From the NCBI GenBank assembly GCA_019420305.1, contig JAHZHL010000036.1, positions 1-64,000 on the forward strand: 64,000 nt of DNA. The letters are read 5' to 3'. Both the position numbers and the translations under genes were made by a program. The notes under the pieces are model-generated. The model did not search any database, was not told the origin of the DNA, and was given only the letters and a program-made list of their open reading frames with translations. Positions 52,261 to 61,480 of this stretch are shown one piece after another. The stretch's first letter is position 1. Each line of letters begins with the position of its first letter. This DNA is from Bacillota bacterium (GTDB taxonomy: Bacteria > Bacillota > Clostridia > Peptostreptococcales > Anaerovoracaceae).

Positions 52261-52734
52261 ATGGAAAAAACGATTGTACTGCAGCCCGAAAAATGTCTGG
52301 GATGCCGGACATGCGAACTTATCTGTTCGTTCAGCCGCGCGAAAGAGTTCAACCCGCAGAAGTCGGCAGTCAGTGTCATTTCTTATGATACGGCCATGCT
52401 TTGCGTACCTATCATGTGTACACAATGTGAAGATGCCGCTTGTGCCGCCATCTGTCCGGTCAAGGCTATCGCCAGAGATGAATGGGGCGCCATGAAAATT
52501 GATGAAAAGAAATGCATCGGCTGCAAAATGTGCATTTCTGCCTGTCCCTTGGGGAATATGGCGCTTGACAGCGGCAAGGTATTTAAGTGTACACTCTGCG
52601 GCGGAGATCCGCAATGCGCAAAGTACTGTCCTTCCGGGGCGATCGAGTACAAAAGCGCCTCTCCGTCCTCATTGGTCAAAAAGAAAGCGATTGCGGAAAA
52701 GTTTAAGGAAGCATTCGGAGAGGAGGCGTTTTAA
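52261..52734 (+). CDS. worS: Polyferredoxin subunit of the multi-subunit WOR
   Basis: 157 residues, HycB/DmsB-like, with four [4Fe-4S] motifs: CLGCRTCELIC, CTQCEDAACAAICP, CIGCKMCISACP and CTLCGGDPQCAKYCP. First gene of the plus-strand WOR operon. The ATG at 52261 is preceded by AAAGGAGGTG (52221-52230), but the spacer of about 30 nt holds a hairpin, CGATTC / GAATCG, which would bring the two together if folded. Ends just before the worL ATG. Confidence 0.9.
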   Translation: MEKTIVLQPEKCLGCRTCELICSFSRAKEFNPQKSAVSVISYDTAMLCVPIMCTQCEDAACAAICPVKAIARDEWGAMKIDEKKCIGCKMCISACPLGNMALDSGKVFKCTLCGGDPQCAKYCPSGAIEYKSASPSSLVKKKAIAEKFKEAFGEEAF

Positions 52735-54543
52735 ATGTACGGATTCACAGGCACATTGCTGAGGATTGACTTAACCGCGGGTTCAATTCAGAAAGAAATT
52801 CTGGATCCTGTCCTCGCGAAAAAATATCTGGGCGGAAGAGGACTGGGTACAAAGATCTATACAGATGAAACCGCTTCCGGCATAGACCCTTTCGCACCGG
52901 AAAACAAACTGATTCTGATGACCGGACCGCTGACCGGAACATTCGCTCCCAGCGCCGGGAGACTGATGTGGATTACAAAAGCGCCGCTTACCGGAACGAT
53001 TGGCTGCGCCAATTCCGGCGGCTATTTTGGACCGGAACTGAAATACGCAGGATATGACGGTATCATTTTTGAAGGAAAGGCGGAAACCCCTGTATATCTT
53101 TTTATTGAGGATGACCAGGTTGAATTGAGATCCGCGGAACATCTCTGGGGGAAAACCGTATTCGAAACCACCGATCTGCTCAAAGATGAAACCGGTGAGG
53201 AAAGCCGGATCTGCTGTATCGGACCTGCCGGAGAAAATCGGGTGCTTTATGCCGCAATTATGAACGATAAGCACCGGGCGGCGGGAAGAGGCGGCCTGGG
53301 CGCGGTAATGGGAGCGAAAAACCTCAAAGCCATCGCCATAAAAGGAACCGGCGGAATCCGGGTTTCTGATAACGACGGTTTTATTCGAGACTGCGCAGCC
53401 GCGCGCAAGATCCTCGCGGAAAACGCGGTCACAGGTGAGGGACTTGCTGCCTATGGAACGGAAATCCTTGTCAATATTATAAACGGATCCGGAGCCATGC
53501 CTCAATATAACTGGAGGGATGGCGCGGTTTTCCGGGACGCGGAAGACATTTCCGGAGAAGCTCTGACGGAAAAGTATCTAATTCGCAACAAAGGCTGCTT
53601 CGGATGCTCTATCGGATGCGGAAGAGTTACCCGGATCAAGGACGGACCTTTTGCCTCGGCCGGGGAAGGTCCTGAATATGAGGCAGCCTGGGCTCTGGGC
53701 GCTTCCTGCGGGATTCACGATCTCGCCGCGATCTGCAAAGTAAACTTCCTCTGCAATGAATACGGACTTGATCCCATCACACTCGGCTCCACCTTCGCCT
53801 GCGCCATGGAGCTGGCAGATTCGGGATATCTTGACAAAAAAGAAATGGGCGGAGATCTTCTTTTCGGAAACGCGCAAAGCATTGTCGACTTTACATATAA
53901 GACCGTCCGGCGGGAAGGATTCGGCGATCTCCTGGCCCAGGGTTCTTATCGGCTCGCGGAAAAATACGGCCATCCGGAACTCTCTATGTCCGTAAAGAAA
54001 CAGGAAATGCCTGCCTATGACGGTCGGAGCATGCAGGGAATCGGCCTTGAATACGCTACCTCCAACCGGGGCGGCTGCCACGTCCGCGGATACATGACCT
54101 CGCCTGAGATTCTCGGAATTCCGGAAAAAATGGATCCTCTGAAGACAGAAGGAAAAGCCGCGGCTCTTAAAACATTTCAGGATCTGACCGCTGTAGTGGA
54201 TTCCATCGGGATCTGTCTCTTTACGACCTTTGGAATCGGTCTTGCGGAGATTGCCCCGATTGTCCGCACCTGTACCGGATGGGATCTGTCCGACGAAGCC
54301 CTTCTGCAGGCAGGCGACCGGATCTGGACTATGGAAAAACAGTATAATCTGCGGGAGGGATTTACAAAGAAAGACGATCAGCTTCCGCCAAGGCTTTATC
54401 AGGAGCCAATTCCGGAGGGCGCCGCCAAGGGACAGGTCAGCCACGTTCCGGAAATGCTCGAAGAATACTATCAGATTCGAGGCTATGATCCGGAAGGAGT
54501 CCCCACGCCTGACAAATTAAAGGAGCTGGATCTCACGCCATGA
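52735..54543 (+). CDS. worL: Tungsten aldehyde oxidoreductase, catalytic subunit (multi-subunit WOR)
   Basis: 602-residue AOR family protein, paralogous to the enzyme at 49528-51303. Motifs: LLRIDLTAGSIQKE, LMTGPLTGTFAPSAG, RAAGRGGLGAVMGAKN, cluster cysteines in CFGCSIGC with the last in GICLFTTFG, EYEAAWALGASCGI and the C-terminal NLREGFTKKDDQLP. Oxidises aldehydes; in this operon the electrons should reach the NuoEFG-like module. Overlaps the next gene by four bases (ATGA). Confidence 0.93.
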   Translation: MYGFTGTLLRIDLTAGSIQKEILDPVLAKKYLGGRGLGTKIYTDETASGIDPFAPENKLILMTGPLTGTFAPSAGRLMWITKAPLTGTIGCANSGGYFGPELKYAGYDGIIFEGKAETPVYLFIEDDQVELRSAEHLWGKTVFETTDLLKDETGEESRICCIGPAGENRVLYAAIMNDKHRAAGRGGLGAVMGAKNLKAIAIKGTGGIRVSDNDGFIRDCAAARKILAENAVTGEGLAAYGTEILVNIINGSGAMPQYNWRDGAVFRDAEDISGEALTEKYLIRNKGCFGCSIGCGRVTRIKDGPFASAGEGPEYEAAWALGASCGIHDLAAICKVNFLCNEYGLDPITLGSTFACAMELADSGYLDKKEMGGDLLFGNAQSIVDFTYKTVRREGFGDLLAQGSYRLAEKYGHPELSMSVKKQEMPAYDGRSMQGIGLEYATSNRGGCHVRGYMTSPEILGIPEKMDPLKTEGKAAALKTFQDLTAVVDSIGICLFTTFGIGLAEIAPIVRTCTGWDLSDEALLQAGDRIWTMEKQYNLREGFTKKDDQLPPRLYQEPIPEGAAKGQVSHVPEMLEEYYQIRGYDPEGVPTPDKLKELDLTP

Positions 54544-54818
54544 AAATCAAATATTTTGCCTATTACAGGCAGGATACCGGGCGCAAGTCCGAAGAACTGG
54601 ATCTTGCGCCCCTGACGGTTCTGGAACTTCTCCGCTATCTGGGGCAGCGGTACGGAAAACGCTTTTCTGACCGGATTCTCTATAGAGGCGGGGAAGACAT
54701 CAACCATCAGGTCATTGTGCTCCTGAACGGAAGAAATATCGACTTTCTGCAGGGAAATGAGACCATCGTCCAAAGGGAAGATGAAGTACTGCTCTTTCCC
54801 AGAATCGCAGGAGGATAA
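54540..54818 (+). CDS. MoaD-like sulfur carrier within the WOR operon
   Basis: 92 residues, beta-grasp protein ending in RIAGG with the terminal Gly-Gly. MoaD-like genes next to AOR genes are thought to supply sulfur for the tungsten-pterin. It overlaps the worL stop codon by ATGA, so it is made stoichiometrically coupled to the catalytic subunit. Its activating enzyme is likely the HesA-like protein at 47304-47990. Confidence 0.87.
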   Translation: MKIKYFAYYRQDTGRKSEELDLAPLTVLELLRYLGQRYGKRFSDRILYRGGEDINHQVIVLLNGRNIDFLQGNETIVQREDEVLLFPRIAGG

Positions 54819-54830
54819 ACTGGAAAGGGC

Positions 54831-55313
54831 GTGATTTTTTTGGAACATGCACAACAAACGATAACGAAAATCCTTCAGAAATTTCCTGCGCAGCAGCGCT
54901 TTTCCCTCGCTATCCTGCAGGAAATTCAAAAGGAATACAATTATATTTCGGCAGAACACCTGAAAGCCGCGGCAGACTATCTCTCTCTGCCCCTCTCTCA
55001 ACTGTTCTCCATGGCTACCTTCTATAAAGCATTGAGCCTTGATAAAAAAGGGAAATTTATCATCCGCGTATGCGACGGCACGGCCTGCCATATACGCGGG
55101 AGCCAGAATATCCTTGGCGAAATCGAACGGGCTCTGGGAATCCGGGAGGGAGAGACTACCGAAGACGGTCTTTTCTCCATCGAAATTGTAAACTGCGTCG
55201 GTTCCTGCGCCATGGCACCGGTCGTGATCTGTGATGAAGACTACTTCGGCAACGTCGCCCCCGGCGGAGGTGAGCAGATTGTAGAAACCTACCGGAAAAA
55301 GGAGGCGGAATAG
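54831..55313 (+). CDS. NuoE-like [2Fe-2S] subunit of the WOR complex
   Basis: About 160 residues: N-terminal helical part (LAILQEIQKEYNYISAEHL) and thioredoxin-like [2Fe-2S] domain with ligands in RVCDGTACH and CVGSCAMAP. Homologous to NuoE/HndA/HydC of bifurcating hydrogenases. It starts with GTG at 54831 or TTG at 54840; the choice is not secure. The following gene begins next to its stop codon. Confidence 0.88.
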   Translation: MIFLEHAQQTITKILQKFPAQQRFSLAILQEIQKEYNYISAEHLKAAADYLSLPLSQLFSMATFYKALSLDKKGKFIIRVCDGTACHIRGSQNILGEIERALGIREGETTEDGLFSIEIVNCVGSCAMAPVVICDEDYFGNVAPGGGEQIVETYRKKEAE

Positions 55314-57089
55314 ATGAACAGAGAAATACTGGTATGCTGCGGCACAGGCTGTCTCGCGAACGGCGCGCAGGCGGTAGTGGATGCCTTTTCCGCCGCCATA
55401 TCGGGAGATGGCAGCATTTCCGTCAAACCGGCTGTCAAAAAAACCGGATGTAACGGTTTTTGCGAAAACGGTCCGATTGTAACCATCTATCCGGATAATA
55501 TCACCTATTATAAAGTCCGGCCTGCGGATGTCTCCGAAATCATAAAGAGACTGGATGGCGCTCCTGTTGAGCGCCTTCTGTACAGGGATGATTCCGGAAA
55601 CGCGGTCTGCTCCCGTGAAGAAAATCCGTTTTATGCCGCACAGTATAAAATTGCGCTGCGCAATACGGGGCGCATTGATCCCTCTTCCATCCAAGACTAT
55701 CTGGATCGCGGCGGCTACAAAGGGCTTGAGGCCGCGCTCTCCATGGCTCCGGAGGAAGTCATCGAACAGATTGAAACCAGCGGCCTGCGCGGAAGAGGCG
55801 GCGCCGGTTTTCCTACAGGGCGTAAATGGCGTTCCTGCCGCGAGGTGCCGAGCGACATAAAGTATATGCTTTGTAACGGGGATGAAGGAGATCCCGGAGC
55901 CTTTATGGATCGAAGCATTCTGGAGGGCGATCCCCATAGTGTTCTGGAGGGATTGATCATCGGCGCCTACGCCATCGGAGCTCAATACGGATACTTTTAC
56001 ATCCGCGACGAATACGGACTTGCGCTGTCTCATATGGAGGAAGCGATCGCTTCTGCCCGGCGCAGCGGTTTTTTGGGAAAAAATATACTGGGAAGCGATT
56101 TTCACTTTGACTGCGAGATTGTCCGCGGAGGAGGCGCCTTTGTCTGTGGAGAGTCCTCTGCGCTGATGTCTTCTATTGAGGGGAAGCCCGGAGAGCCAAG
56201 GGTCAAATATACCCGCTCTGTTGAAAAGGGGCTTTTTGATCAGCCTACTGTACTGAATAATGTAGAAACACTCGCGAATGTGCCCTATATCCTTGTCCAT
56301 GGCGGTGCTTCTTTCGCGAAGCTGGGTACAGAGGGCAGCAAAGGAACCAAAGTGTTTTCCCTCGTCGGAAAAGTCAATCGTACAGGGCTCGTGGAGGTCC
56401 CCATGGGAGCTACTCTCCGCCATCTTATTTTCGATATCGGCGGAGGAATCCGGGATGGCGGCAAGTTTAAAGGAATCCAGACCGGCGGTCCTTCCGGCGG
56501 ATGCATTCCCGAGGAACTGCTGGATCTGGAAATCGATTTTGATACCTTAAAAGCCAATGGTTCCATGATGGGCTCCGGCGGCATGATTGTCATGGACGAA
56601 ACAACCTGTATGGTCGAGCTTTCCCGCTATTATCTCAGTTTTCTCGCCGGAGAATCCTGCGGAAAATGTACACCGTGCCGTGAAGGACTCCGGTGTATGC
56701 TTGACATCCTCACCCGTATCACGGAGGGGCGTGCCAGCATGAAGGATCTGGATCTTTTAGAAGATCTCGCTTATACGGCCAAAGAAGCTTCCTTATGCGA
56801 GCTGGGGCGGACCGCCGCCAACCCGGTCATTTCGACACTGACCTGGTTCCGGGATGAATATGAGGCTCATATCCGGGAGCACCGCTGTCCCGCGGGAGTC
56901 TGCACCGCTCTGATCCGTTATCGGATTGACCCCGAAAAATGTAAGGGTTGTGGTCTCTGCGGCAAGAAATGCCCCGCAGGGGCGATCCACGGGGAACGGA
57001 AGCTTCCGTACCGGATCAATCCGGATTCCTGTATAAAATGCGGACTCTGCCGACATACCTGTAAGTTCGACGCAATTCTTGTGGAATAA
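55314..57089 (+). CDS. NuoF-like flavin and NADH-binding subunit of the WOR complex
   Basis: 591 residues: N-terminal thioredoxin-like [2Fe-2S] domain (VCCGTGCLANG, KTGCNGFCENGP), NADH/FMN domain (LRGRGGAGFPTGRKW, CNGDEGDPGAFMDR, GAFVCGESSALMSSIEG), a [4Fe-4S] motif ESCGKCTPCREG, and two C-terminal [4Fe-4S] motifs (CKGCGLCGKKCP, CIKCGLCRHTC). Same layout as HydB/HndC. In WOR complexes with this module, aldehyde oxidation is proposed to reduce NAD+ and ferredoxin together. Confidence 0.93.
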   Translation: MNREILVCCGTGCLANGAQAVVDAFSAAISGDGSISVKPAVKKTGCNGFCENGPIVTIYPDNITYYKVRPADVSEIIKRLDGAPVERLLYRDDSGNAVCSREENPFYAAQYKIALRNTGRIDPSSIQDYLDRGGYKGLEAALSMAPEEVIEQIETSGLRGRGGAGFPTGRKWRSCREVPSDIKYMLCNGDEGDPGAFMDRSILEGDPHSVLEGLIIGAYAIGAQYGYFYIRDEYGLALSHMEEAIASARRSGFLGKNILGSDFHFDCEIVRGGGAFVCGESSALMSSIEGKPGEPRVKYTRSVEKGLFDQPTVLNNVETLANVPYILVHGGASFAKLGTEGSKGTKVFSLVGKVNRTGLVEVPMGATLRHLIFDIGGGIRDGGKFKGIQTGGPSGGCIPEELLDLEIDFDTLKANGSMMGSGGMIVMDETTCMVELSRYYLSFLAGESCGKCTPCREGLRCMLDILTRITEGRASMKDLDLLEDLAYTAKEASLCELGRTAANPVISTLTWFRDEYEAHIREHRCPAGVCTALIRYRIDPEKCKGCGLCGKKCPAGAIHGERKLPYRINPDSCIKCGLCRHTCKFDAILVE

Positions 57090-57103
57090 AGGAGGCAGAC
57101 AAT

Positions 57104-57838
57104 ATGAAGATCATGATTGATAAACAGGAAATAGAAGCGTACCCGGAGGAAACAATTATGGACGCGGCCCGCAGAAATGGTGTCTTCATTCCCGGCCTGT
57201 GCTGGGATGAGGCAGTGGAGAAGACCAACTGCTGCAGGCTCTGCATGGTGGAAACGACAGACGGGAGTCGAAAAAAGCTGGTGGCGGCCTGCGCGTTCCG
57301 GGTCAAAGAGGGTCTGCGGGTGGATACCGATTCTGAACGAGTTCAGAGAATACGAAAAACACTGCTCCGCCTGATGTACACGCAGGCACCTGATAACCCC
57401 ACAATTATGGAACTGATGCGGCTCTGCCATGTCACGCCGCATCCCGCGCTCCCGCTCAAAGCAGATTCCCGGCAATGCATCCTGTGCAGGCTTTGTGTCG
57501 GAAGCTGCCAGGCGCTTGGCGCGTCTTCCATCAGTCCAATTCTTCGAGGAATTGAGAAACGCATTGACACTCCATATTCCAAAGCTTCCGAAACCTGTAT
57601 CGGGTGCGCCTCCTGCGCCCGGATCTGCCCTACCGGCTGCATTGATGTTGAGGACACCCCAGAGCACCGCACCATCTGGAACAGACAGTTTGAATGGATC
57701 CGCTGTGAACAGTGCGGAGCAATTATTACCACAAAAGAACATTTTGCCGCTTCCACACCCCCCGGTACACCTGCTTTGTGCCCGGTCTGCCGCAGAAAAG
57801 CGCAGGCAGAGGTTTTCGCGAAAACCTTGGGCGAATAG
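57104..57838 (+). CDS. NuoG-like iron-sulfur subunit of the WOR complex
   Basis: 244 residues: N-terminal [2Fe-2S] ferredoxin (CWDEAVEKTNCCRLCMVE), a His/Cys [4Fe-4S] region, two [4Fe-4S] motifs (CILCRLCVGSCQ, CIGCASCARICP), and a C-terminal pair of CxxC (CEQCG, CPVCRR) that could bind zinc or iron. It matches the N-terminal part of NuoG or of [FeFe] hydrogenase HydA but has no hydrogenase domain, so it wires WOR to the NuoF-like subunit. Last gene of the operon, before a terminator. Confidence 0.88.
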   Translation: MKIMIDKQEIEAYPEETIMDAARRNGVFIPGLCWDEAVEKTNCCRLCMVETTDGSRKKLVAACAFRVKEGLRVDTDSERVQRIRKTLLRLMYTQAPDNPTIMELMRLCHVTPHPALPLKADSRQCILCRLCVGSCQALGASSISPILRGIEKRIDTPYSKASETCIGCASCARICPTGCIDVEDTPEHRTIWNRQFEWIRCEQCGAIITTKEHFAASTPPGTPALCPVCRRKAQAEVFAKTLGE

Positions 57839-57842
57839 CGGA

Positions 57843-57878
57843 AAAAGAGGACCCATCCCTTTTGATGAGTCCTCTTTT
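57843..57878. terminator. Bidirectional terminator between WOR operon and aminotransferase
   Basis: AAAAGAGGAC / GTCCTCTTTT with a 16-nt loop, U-rich on both strands, between two convergent genes. Confidence 0.9.
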
Positions 57879-57879
57879 A

Positions 57880-59070
57880 CTATCTCAGCCCGTATTCCTG
57901 CGCCAGCTTTTTAAATCCCGGCAGGGAGTTCTGTATGGTTTCATAGGAAACGCAGTAGGCCAGCCTTACATAGCCCGGTCCCGCGAAGGCGCTTCCCGGA
58001 ACCATAAGAATATTATATTTTTTCGCGGTCTTGCAGAATTCCGCTTCATCCTCTACCGGAGACTTCACAAACAGGTAAAAAGCCCCTTGCGGCATAATAC
58101 ATTCAAATCCGCAGTCCTTCAGTCCTTCATACAGCGCTTTCCGGTTGCGGTCATAATAATCCAGATCTACTTTCGCGTCCACACACTTGGCGATAACCTT
58201 CTGCTGCAGAGATGGCGCGTTGACACAGCCGAGAATCCGGTTTGCGTTGGATGCGGTATCAAAGACCAGTTCGCTTTCCTCCAGTTCATCAGGAATGACC
58301 AGATATCCGATTCGCTCTCCCGGTAGGGAAAGGGACTTACTGTAGGAATAGGCCACGATTGTGTTCTCATAGTATTTTGTAATATATGGCACTTCTACCC
58401 CATCATAAGCAAGCTCCCGGTAGGGTTCATCCGCGATAATAAAAATCGCGCGGTTTAATTCTTTCTGCTTTTTCTTCAGGATATTCGCGATTCCTTTGAT
58501 CGTTTCCTCCGAGTATACCACACCGGTCGGGTTATGCGGCGAATTGATCAGCACCACTCGTGTCTTGTCGCCAACAAGTTTTTCAAAGGATTTCAAATCC
58601 GGCTGAAAGGTCTTTTTATCCGTTGGGGCCTGTACTACAACTCCGTCATAATTATTTACATACCAGTTGTATTCCAGAAAATACGGTGTGAAAATCACAA
58701 CTTCCTCACCGGGATTAAGAATCGTTTTCAAGGCAACGTTCAATCCGCTGGCCGCTCCTACGGTCATCAGGATATTCTTTTTCGAAAAGTTCGTTCCCTG
58801 GGTTTTATTAATATGCCGGGCGATGGTTTCCCGCACATCTTCAAAACCGGCGTTGCTCATATAGCCGTGAAGAATCAAATCCGGCTCTTCCTCCACGATC
58901 TCCTTAATCGCCTGCTTTACTTCCGGAGGCGTCGGCGCGTCCGGATTTCCAAGGCTGAAATCAAATACATTTTCTCTTCCGTATTTTGCCCGCATCTGAT
59001 CGCCTTCTTCAAACATTGTCCGAATCGCGGAGTTATTGGCCATCAGCGGTTTCATTTTTTCCGAAATCAT
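57880..59070 (-). CDS. Class I/II PLP aminotransferase (aspartate aminotransferase type)
   Basis: 396 residues with FSLGNPDAPTPPEVK, VGAASGLNVAL, LINSPHNPTGVVYS, ADEPYRELAYDG, and the PLP lysine in YSYSKSLSLPGERIGY. Similar to the AspC/AspB group of Clostridia; the natural amino acid is not fixed by sequence. Thirteen bases separate it from the TIGR00300 gene. Confidence 0.9.
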   Translation of the reverse strand: MISEKMKPLMANNSAIRTMFEEGDQMRAKYGRENVFDFSLGNPDAPTPPEVKQAIKEIVEEEPDLILHGYMSNAGFEDVRETIARHINKTQGTNFSKKNILMTVGAASGLNVALKTILNPGEEVVIFTPYFLEYNWYVNNYDGVVVQAPTDKKTFQPDLKSFEKLVGDKTRVVLINSPHNPTGVVYSEETIKGIANILKKKQKELNRAIFIIADEPYRELAYDGVEVPYITKYYENTIVAYSYSKSLSLPGERIGYLVIPDELEESELVFDTASNANRILGCVNAPSLQQKVIAKCVDAKVDLDYYDRNRKALYEGLKDCGFECIMPQGAFYLFVKSPVEDEAEFCKTAKKYNILMVPGSAFAGPGYVRLAYCVSYETIQNSLPGFKKLAQEYGLR

Positions 59071-59082
59071 GATGTTTCCTCC

Positions 59083-60171
59083 CTACAGTCTCAGACCCTT
59101 TGCCAGATTGCAGACAAAGTCCTGTACATTGGTTACAATTCCCCTGGCTGCCAGGCTGCCCCGGTCTCCCAGTTTATTGACAGCAAATTCCGAAGTATCA
59201 ATGGTGTAGAAATAAACTTCCCGGATCGTGCCGTCCGGCATCACCCGGTAGCTCGGCGTCATGTTGCCTGTCGCGATGGTATGCAGCACAGTTGCCATTC
59301 CAATGACCGTTGTAGCCTTGCGGACATGGTTTCTTACCGCGTCCTGTCCTACATATGTATGCTCATAGACTTCCGGCAGAGGCCCGTCATCCCGGAGGGA
59401 ACCGTTGAGTACAAACGGAACGTTATGCTTCACGCAGCTGTACATAATTCCGTTGTCCACATGCTCCGCTTCAAGAAAGGCGGGAATGGAGCCATGCAGG
59501 TTCACGCGGTTAATGGTGTCAATGTGATTATAATGCCCGTTGAAATGCGGCCTTTGGGTCCGAACGTCCTGCCCCAGCGCGGTTCCCAGAAGACCTGCCT
59601 CCAGATCGTGAGTCGCCAGCGCGTTTCCTGCCAGCAGAGCGTCCACATATCCGCCCGCGATCAGCTTGGAAAACGCTTCCCGCGCTTCCGCGTCAAAGGC
59701 GCATGCCGGTCCCAGCACCCAGACTACATATCCGTACTGCCGTTCATGTTCCAGCAATTCGTAAAGCTGTTCATAATCATAGGAAAACGCGGTTTCTCTG
59801 CTCCTGCTCTGGCGGAAAGAAAAAGGCGTGTCTTTGTTTTCTTCCCGTTCAAAACAGTCCGCGTGTACATAAATACCCTCTTCGCAATCCTCGGTTCTTC
59901 CCACAACGATACGATCTCCCTGTTTAATGTTGCGGAATTCCCGCACTTGGATCTTTCCGTCCTCATAAATGGCGACACAGTCCATTCTGGATTCCTCCGC
60001 CAACAGCCATTTCCCTTCTATTTTGAAATATTCCGGGAAAATCGAGGTAGCGTGGAACTGATCCGGCGCCGTCATATCCTTCGGCGCCAGATGAAGCTGC
60101 GCGTCCGGTGAATTCTGAAATTTTTCCTGAGTAAAGTCCGGTTCTCTATATGTCCTTAATTGGAAAGCCAT
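59083..60171 (-). CDS. TIGR00300 family protein (ornithine cyclodeaminase-like, ArgZ/AgrE C-terminal type)
   Basis: 362 residues. Resembles the family formerly called LOR/SDH C-terminal or TIGR00300: RMDCVAIYEDGKIQVREFRNI (in parts), VVWVLGPACAFDAEAR, ALLAGNALATHDLEAGLLGTALG (in parts), HYNHIDTINRVN, and the NAD-binding-like C-terminal half. Some members form proline and ammonia from ornithine. Its neighbours (aminotransferase, glutamine synthetase) fit amino-acid nitrogen metabolism. The specific reaction is inference. Confidence 0.8.
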   Translation of the reverse strand: MAFQLRTYREPDFTQEKFQNSPDAQLHLAPKDMTAPDQFHATSIFPEYFKIEGKWLLAEESRMDCVAIYEDGKIQVREFRNIKQGDRIVVGRTEDCEEGIYVHADCFEREENKDTPFSFRQSRSRETAFSYDYEQLYELLEHERQYGYVVWVLGPACAFDAEAREAFSKLIAGGYVDALLAGNALATHDLEAGLLGTALGQDVRTQRPHFNGHYNHIDTINRVNLHGSIPAFLEAEHVDNGIMYSCVKHNVPFVLNGSLRDDGPLPEVYEHTYVGQDAVRNHVRKATTVIGMATVLHTIATGNMTPSYRVMPDGTIREVYFYTIDTSEFAVNKLGDRGSLAARGIVTNVQDFVCNLAKGLRL

Positions 60172-60187
60172 ATTTGTCTATCTCCTT

Positions 60188-61471
60188 TTATTTGTCTTTT
60201 TTCGTAATCCGATCCGTGCCCATATATCCCTGCAGCGCTTTCGGAATAAGAACGGATCCGTCCGCCTGCTGGTAGTTTTCCAGAATCGCGGCAACGGTTC
60301 TTCCTACAGCCAGACCGGATCCATTTAAAGTATGGACAAATTCCGGTTTTCCTTTTTCTTTCGGACGGAAGCGAATGTTTCCTCTTCTGGCCTGGAAGCT
60401 TTCAAAATTGCTGCAGGAAGAAATTTCTACGTACCTTCCGTAGCTCGGCATCCAGACTTCGATGTCATAGGTCATGGCGGAGGAGAAGCCCAGATCCCCT
60501 GTGGAAAGACGTACAACCCGGTATGGGATTTCCAGTCTCTGCAGCACTTCTTCCGCCGCGTTTGTCAGCAGCTCCAGTTCTTTGTAGGATTCGTCCGGAT
60601 GAACGAATTTTACCAGTTCCACTTTGTTGAACTGATGCTGGCGAATCAGACCTCTGGTGTCTCTTCCCGCGGACCCGGCTTCCTTACGGAAGCACGGAGT
60701 GTAGGCCGTGTAGTAAACCGGCAGTTCATCATAATCAAGAATTTCGTTCATCCGCAGATTTGTCACCGGCACTTCCGCTGTCGGAATCAGGAAGAAGTCC
60801 TTGGCGGGAACATGGAACATATCATCTTCAAATTTCGGAAGCTGTCCGGTCCCGATCATCGCGTCGCGGTTTACCATGAACGGCGGCAGAATTTCTGTAA
60901 ATCCGTGTTCTTCTGTATGGAGATTCAGCATGAAATTAATGACCGAGCGTTCCAGTCTCGCTCCCATTCCCTTATATACCGTAAATCTGGTTCCAGCGAT
61001 TTTAGCCGCCCGTTCAAAATCCAGGATATCCAGATCCTGACCGATATCCCAATGGGCCTTTTCTTCAAAGTCAAACGCTCTTGGCTCGCCCCATTTGCGC
61101 AGTTCCACATTGTCGCTGTCATCCGCGCCCACCTGCACATCTTTATACGGAGTGTTGGGGATATTGAGCAGCGCATCGCGCAATTCTTCTTCCACCGCGC
61201 TGACTTCGGCATCCAGGGTTTTAATCTGTTCGGACAGCTTCTTCAGTTCCTTCATCAGTTCACTTGGATCTTCACCGGCTTTTTTCATCTTGGGGATTTC
61301 TTTGGAGGCGGTACTCTGCTGGTTTTTCATTTTCTCTACTTCCGCAAGGGTTGCTCTTCTCTTTTTGTCCAGCTCCAGGACACGATCAATTCCGAAATCC
61401 CCCTGTCCTCTGGATTCCACTGCTTTTTTTACGTTCTCAAAATCTTCTCTTATGCGTTTGATATCTAACAT
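60188..61471 (-). CDS. serS: Seryl-tRNA synthetase
   Basis: 427-residue class II synthetase: the N-terminal antiparallel coiled coil (about 30-105), motif 2 FRKEAGSAGRDTRGLIRQHQF (in parts), and motif 3 LNGSGLAVGRTVAAILEN. No T-box leader: the glutamine synthetase gene ends only 9 nt before it. Confidence 0.97.
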   Translation of the reverse strand: MLDIKRIREDFENVKKAVESRGQGDFGIDRVLELDKKRRATLAEVEKMKNQQSTASKEIPKMKKAGEDPSELMKELKKLSEQIKTLDAEVSAVEEELRDALLNIPNTPYKDVQVGADDSDNVELRKWGEPRAFDFEEKAHWDIGQDLDILDFERAAKIAGTRFTVYKGMGARLERSVINFMLNLHTEEHGFTEILPPFMVNRDAMIGTGQLPKFEDDMFHVPAKDFFLIPTAEVPVTNLRMNEILDYDELPVYYTAYTPCFRKEAGSAGRDTRGLIRQHQFNKVELVKFVHPDESYKELELLTNAAEEVLQRLEIPYRVVRLSTGDLGFSSAMTYDIEVWMPSYGRYVEISSCSNFESFQARRGNIRFRPKEKGKPEFVHTLNGSGLAVGRTVAAILENYQQADGSVLIPKALQGYMGTDRITKKDK

Positions 61472-61480
61472 GGCTCACTC

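Noticed and set aside
54483..56423. 646-codon open frame on the minus strand opposite worL, the MoaD-like gene and the NuoE/NuoF-like genes
   Set aside because: It is antisense to five well-supported genes with clear motifs, has no ribosome site and no recognisable domain; a compositional shadow.
58534..60111. 525-codon plus-strand frame opposite the aminotransferase and TIGR00300 genes
   Set aside because: Antisense to two conserved genes, no ribosome site.
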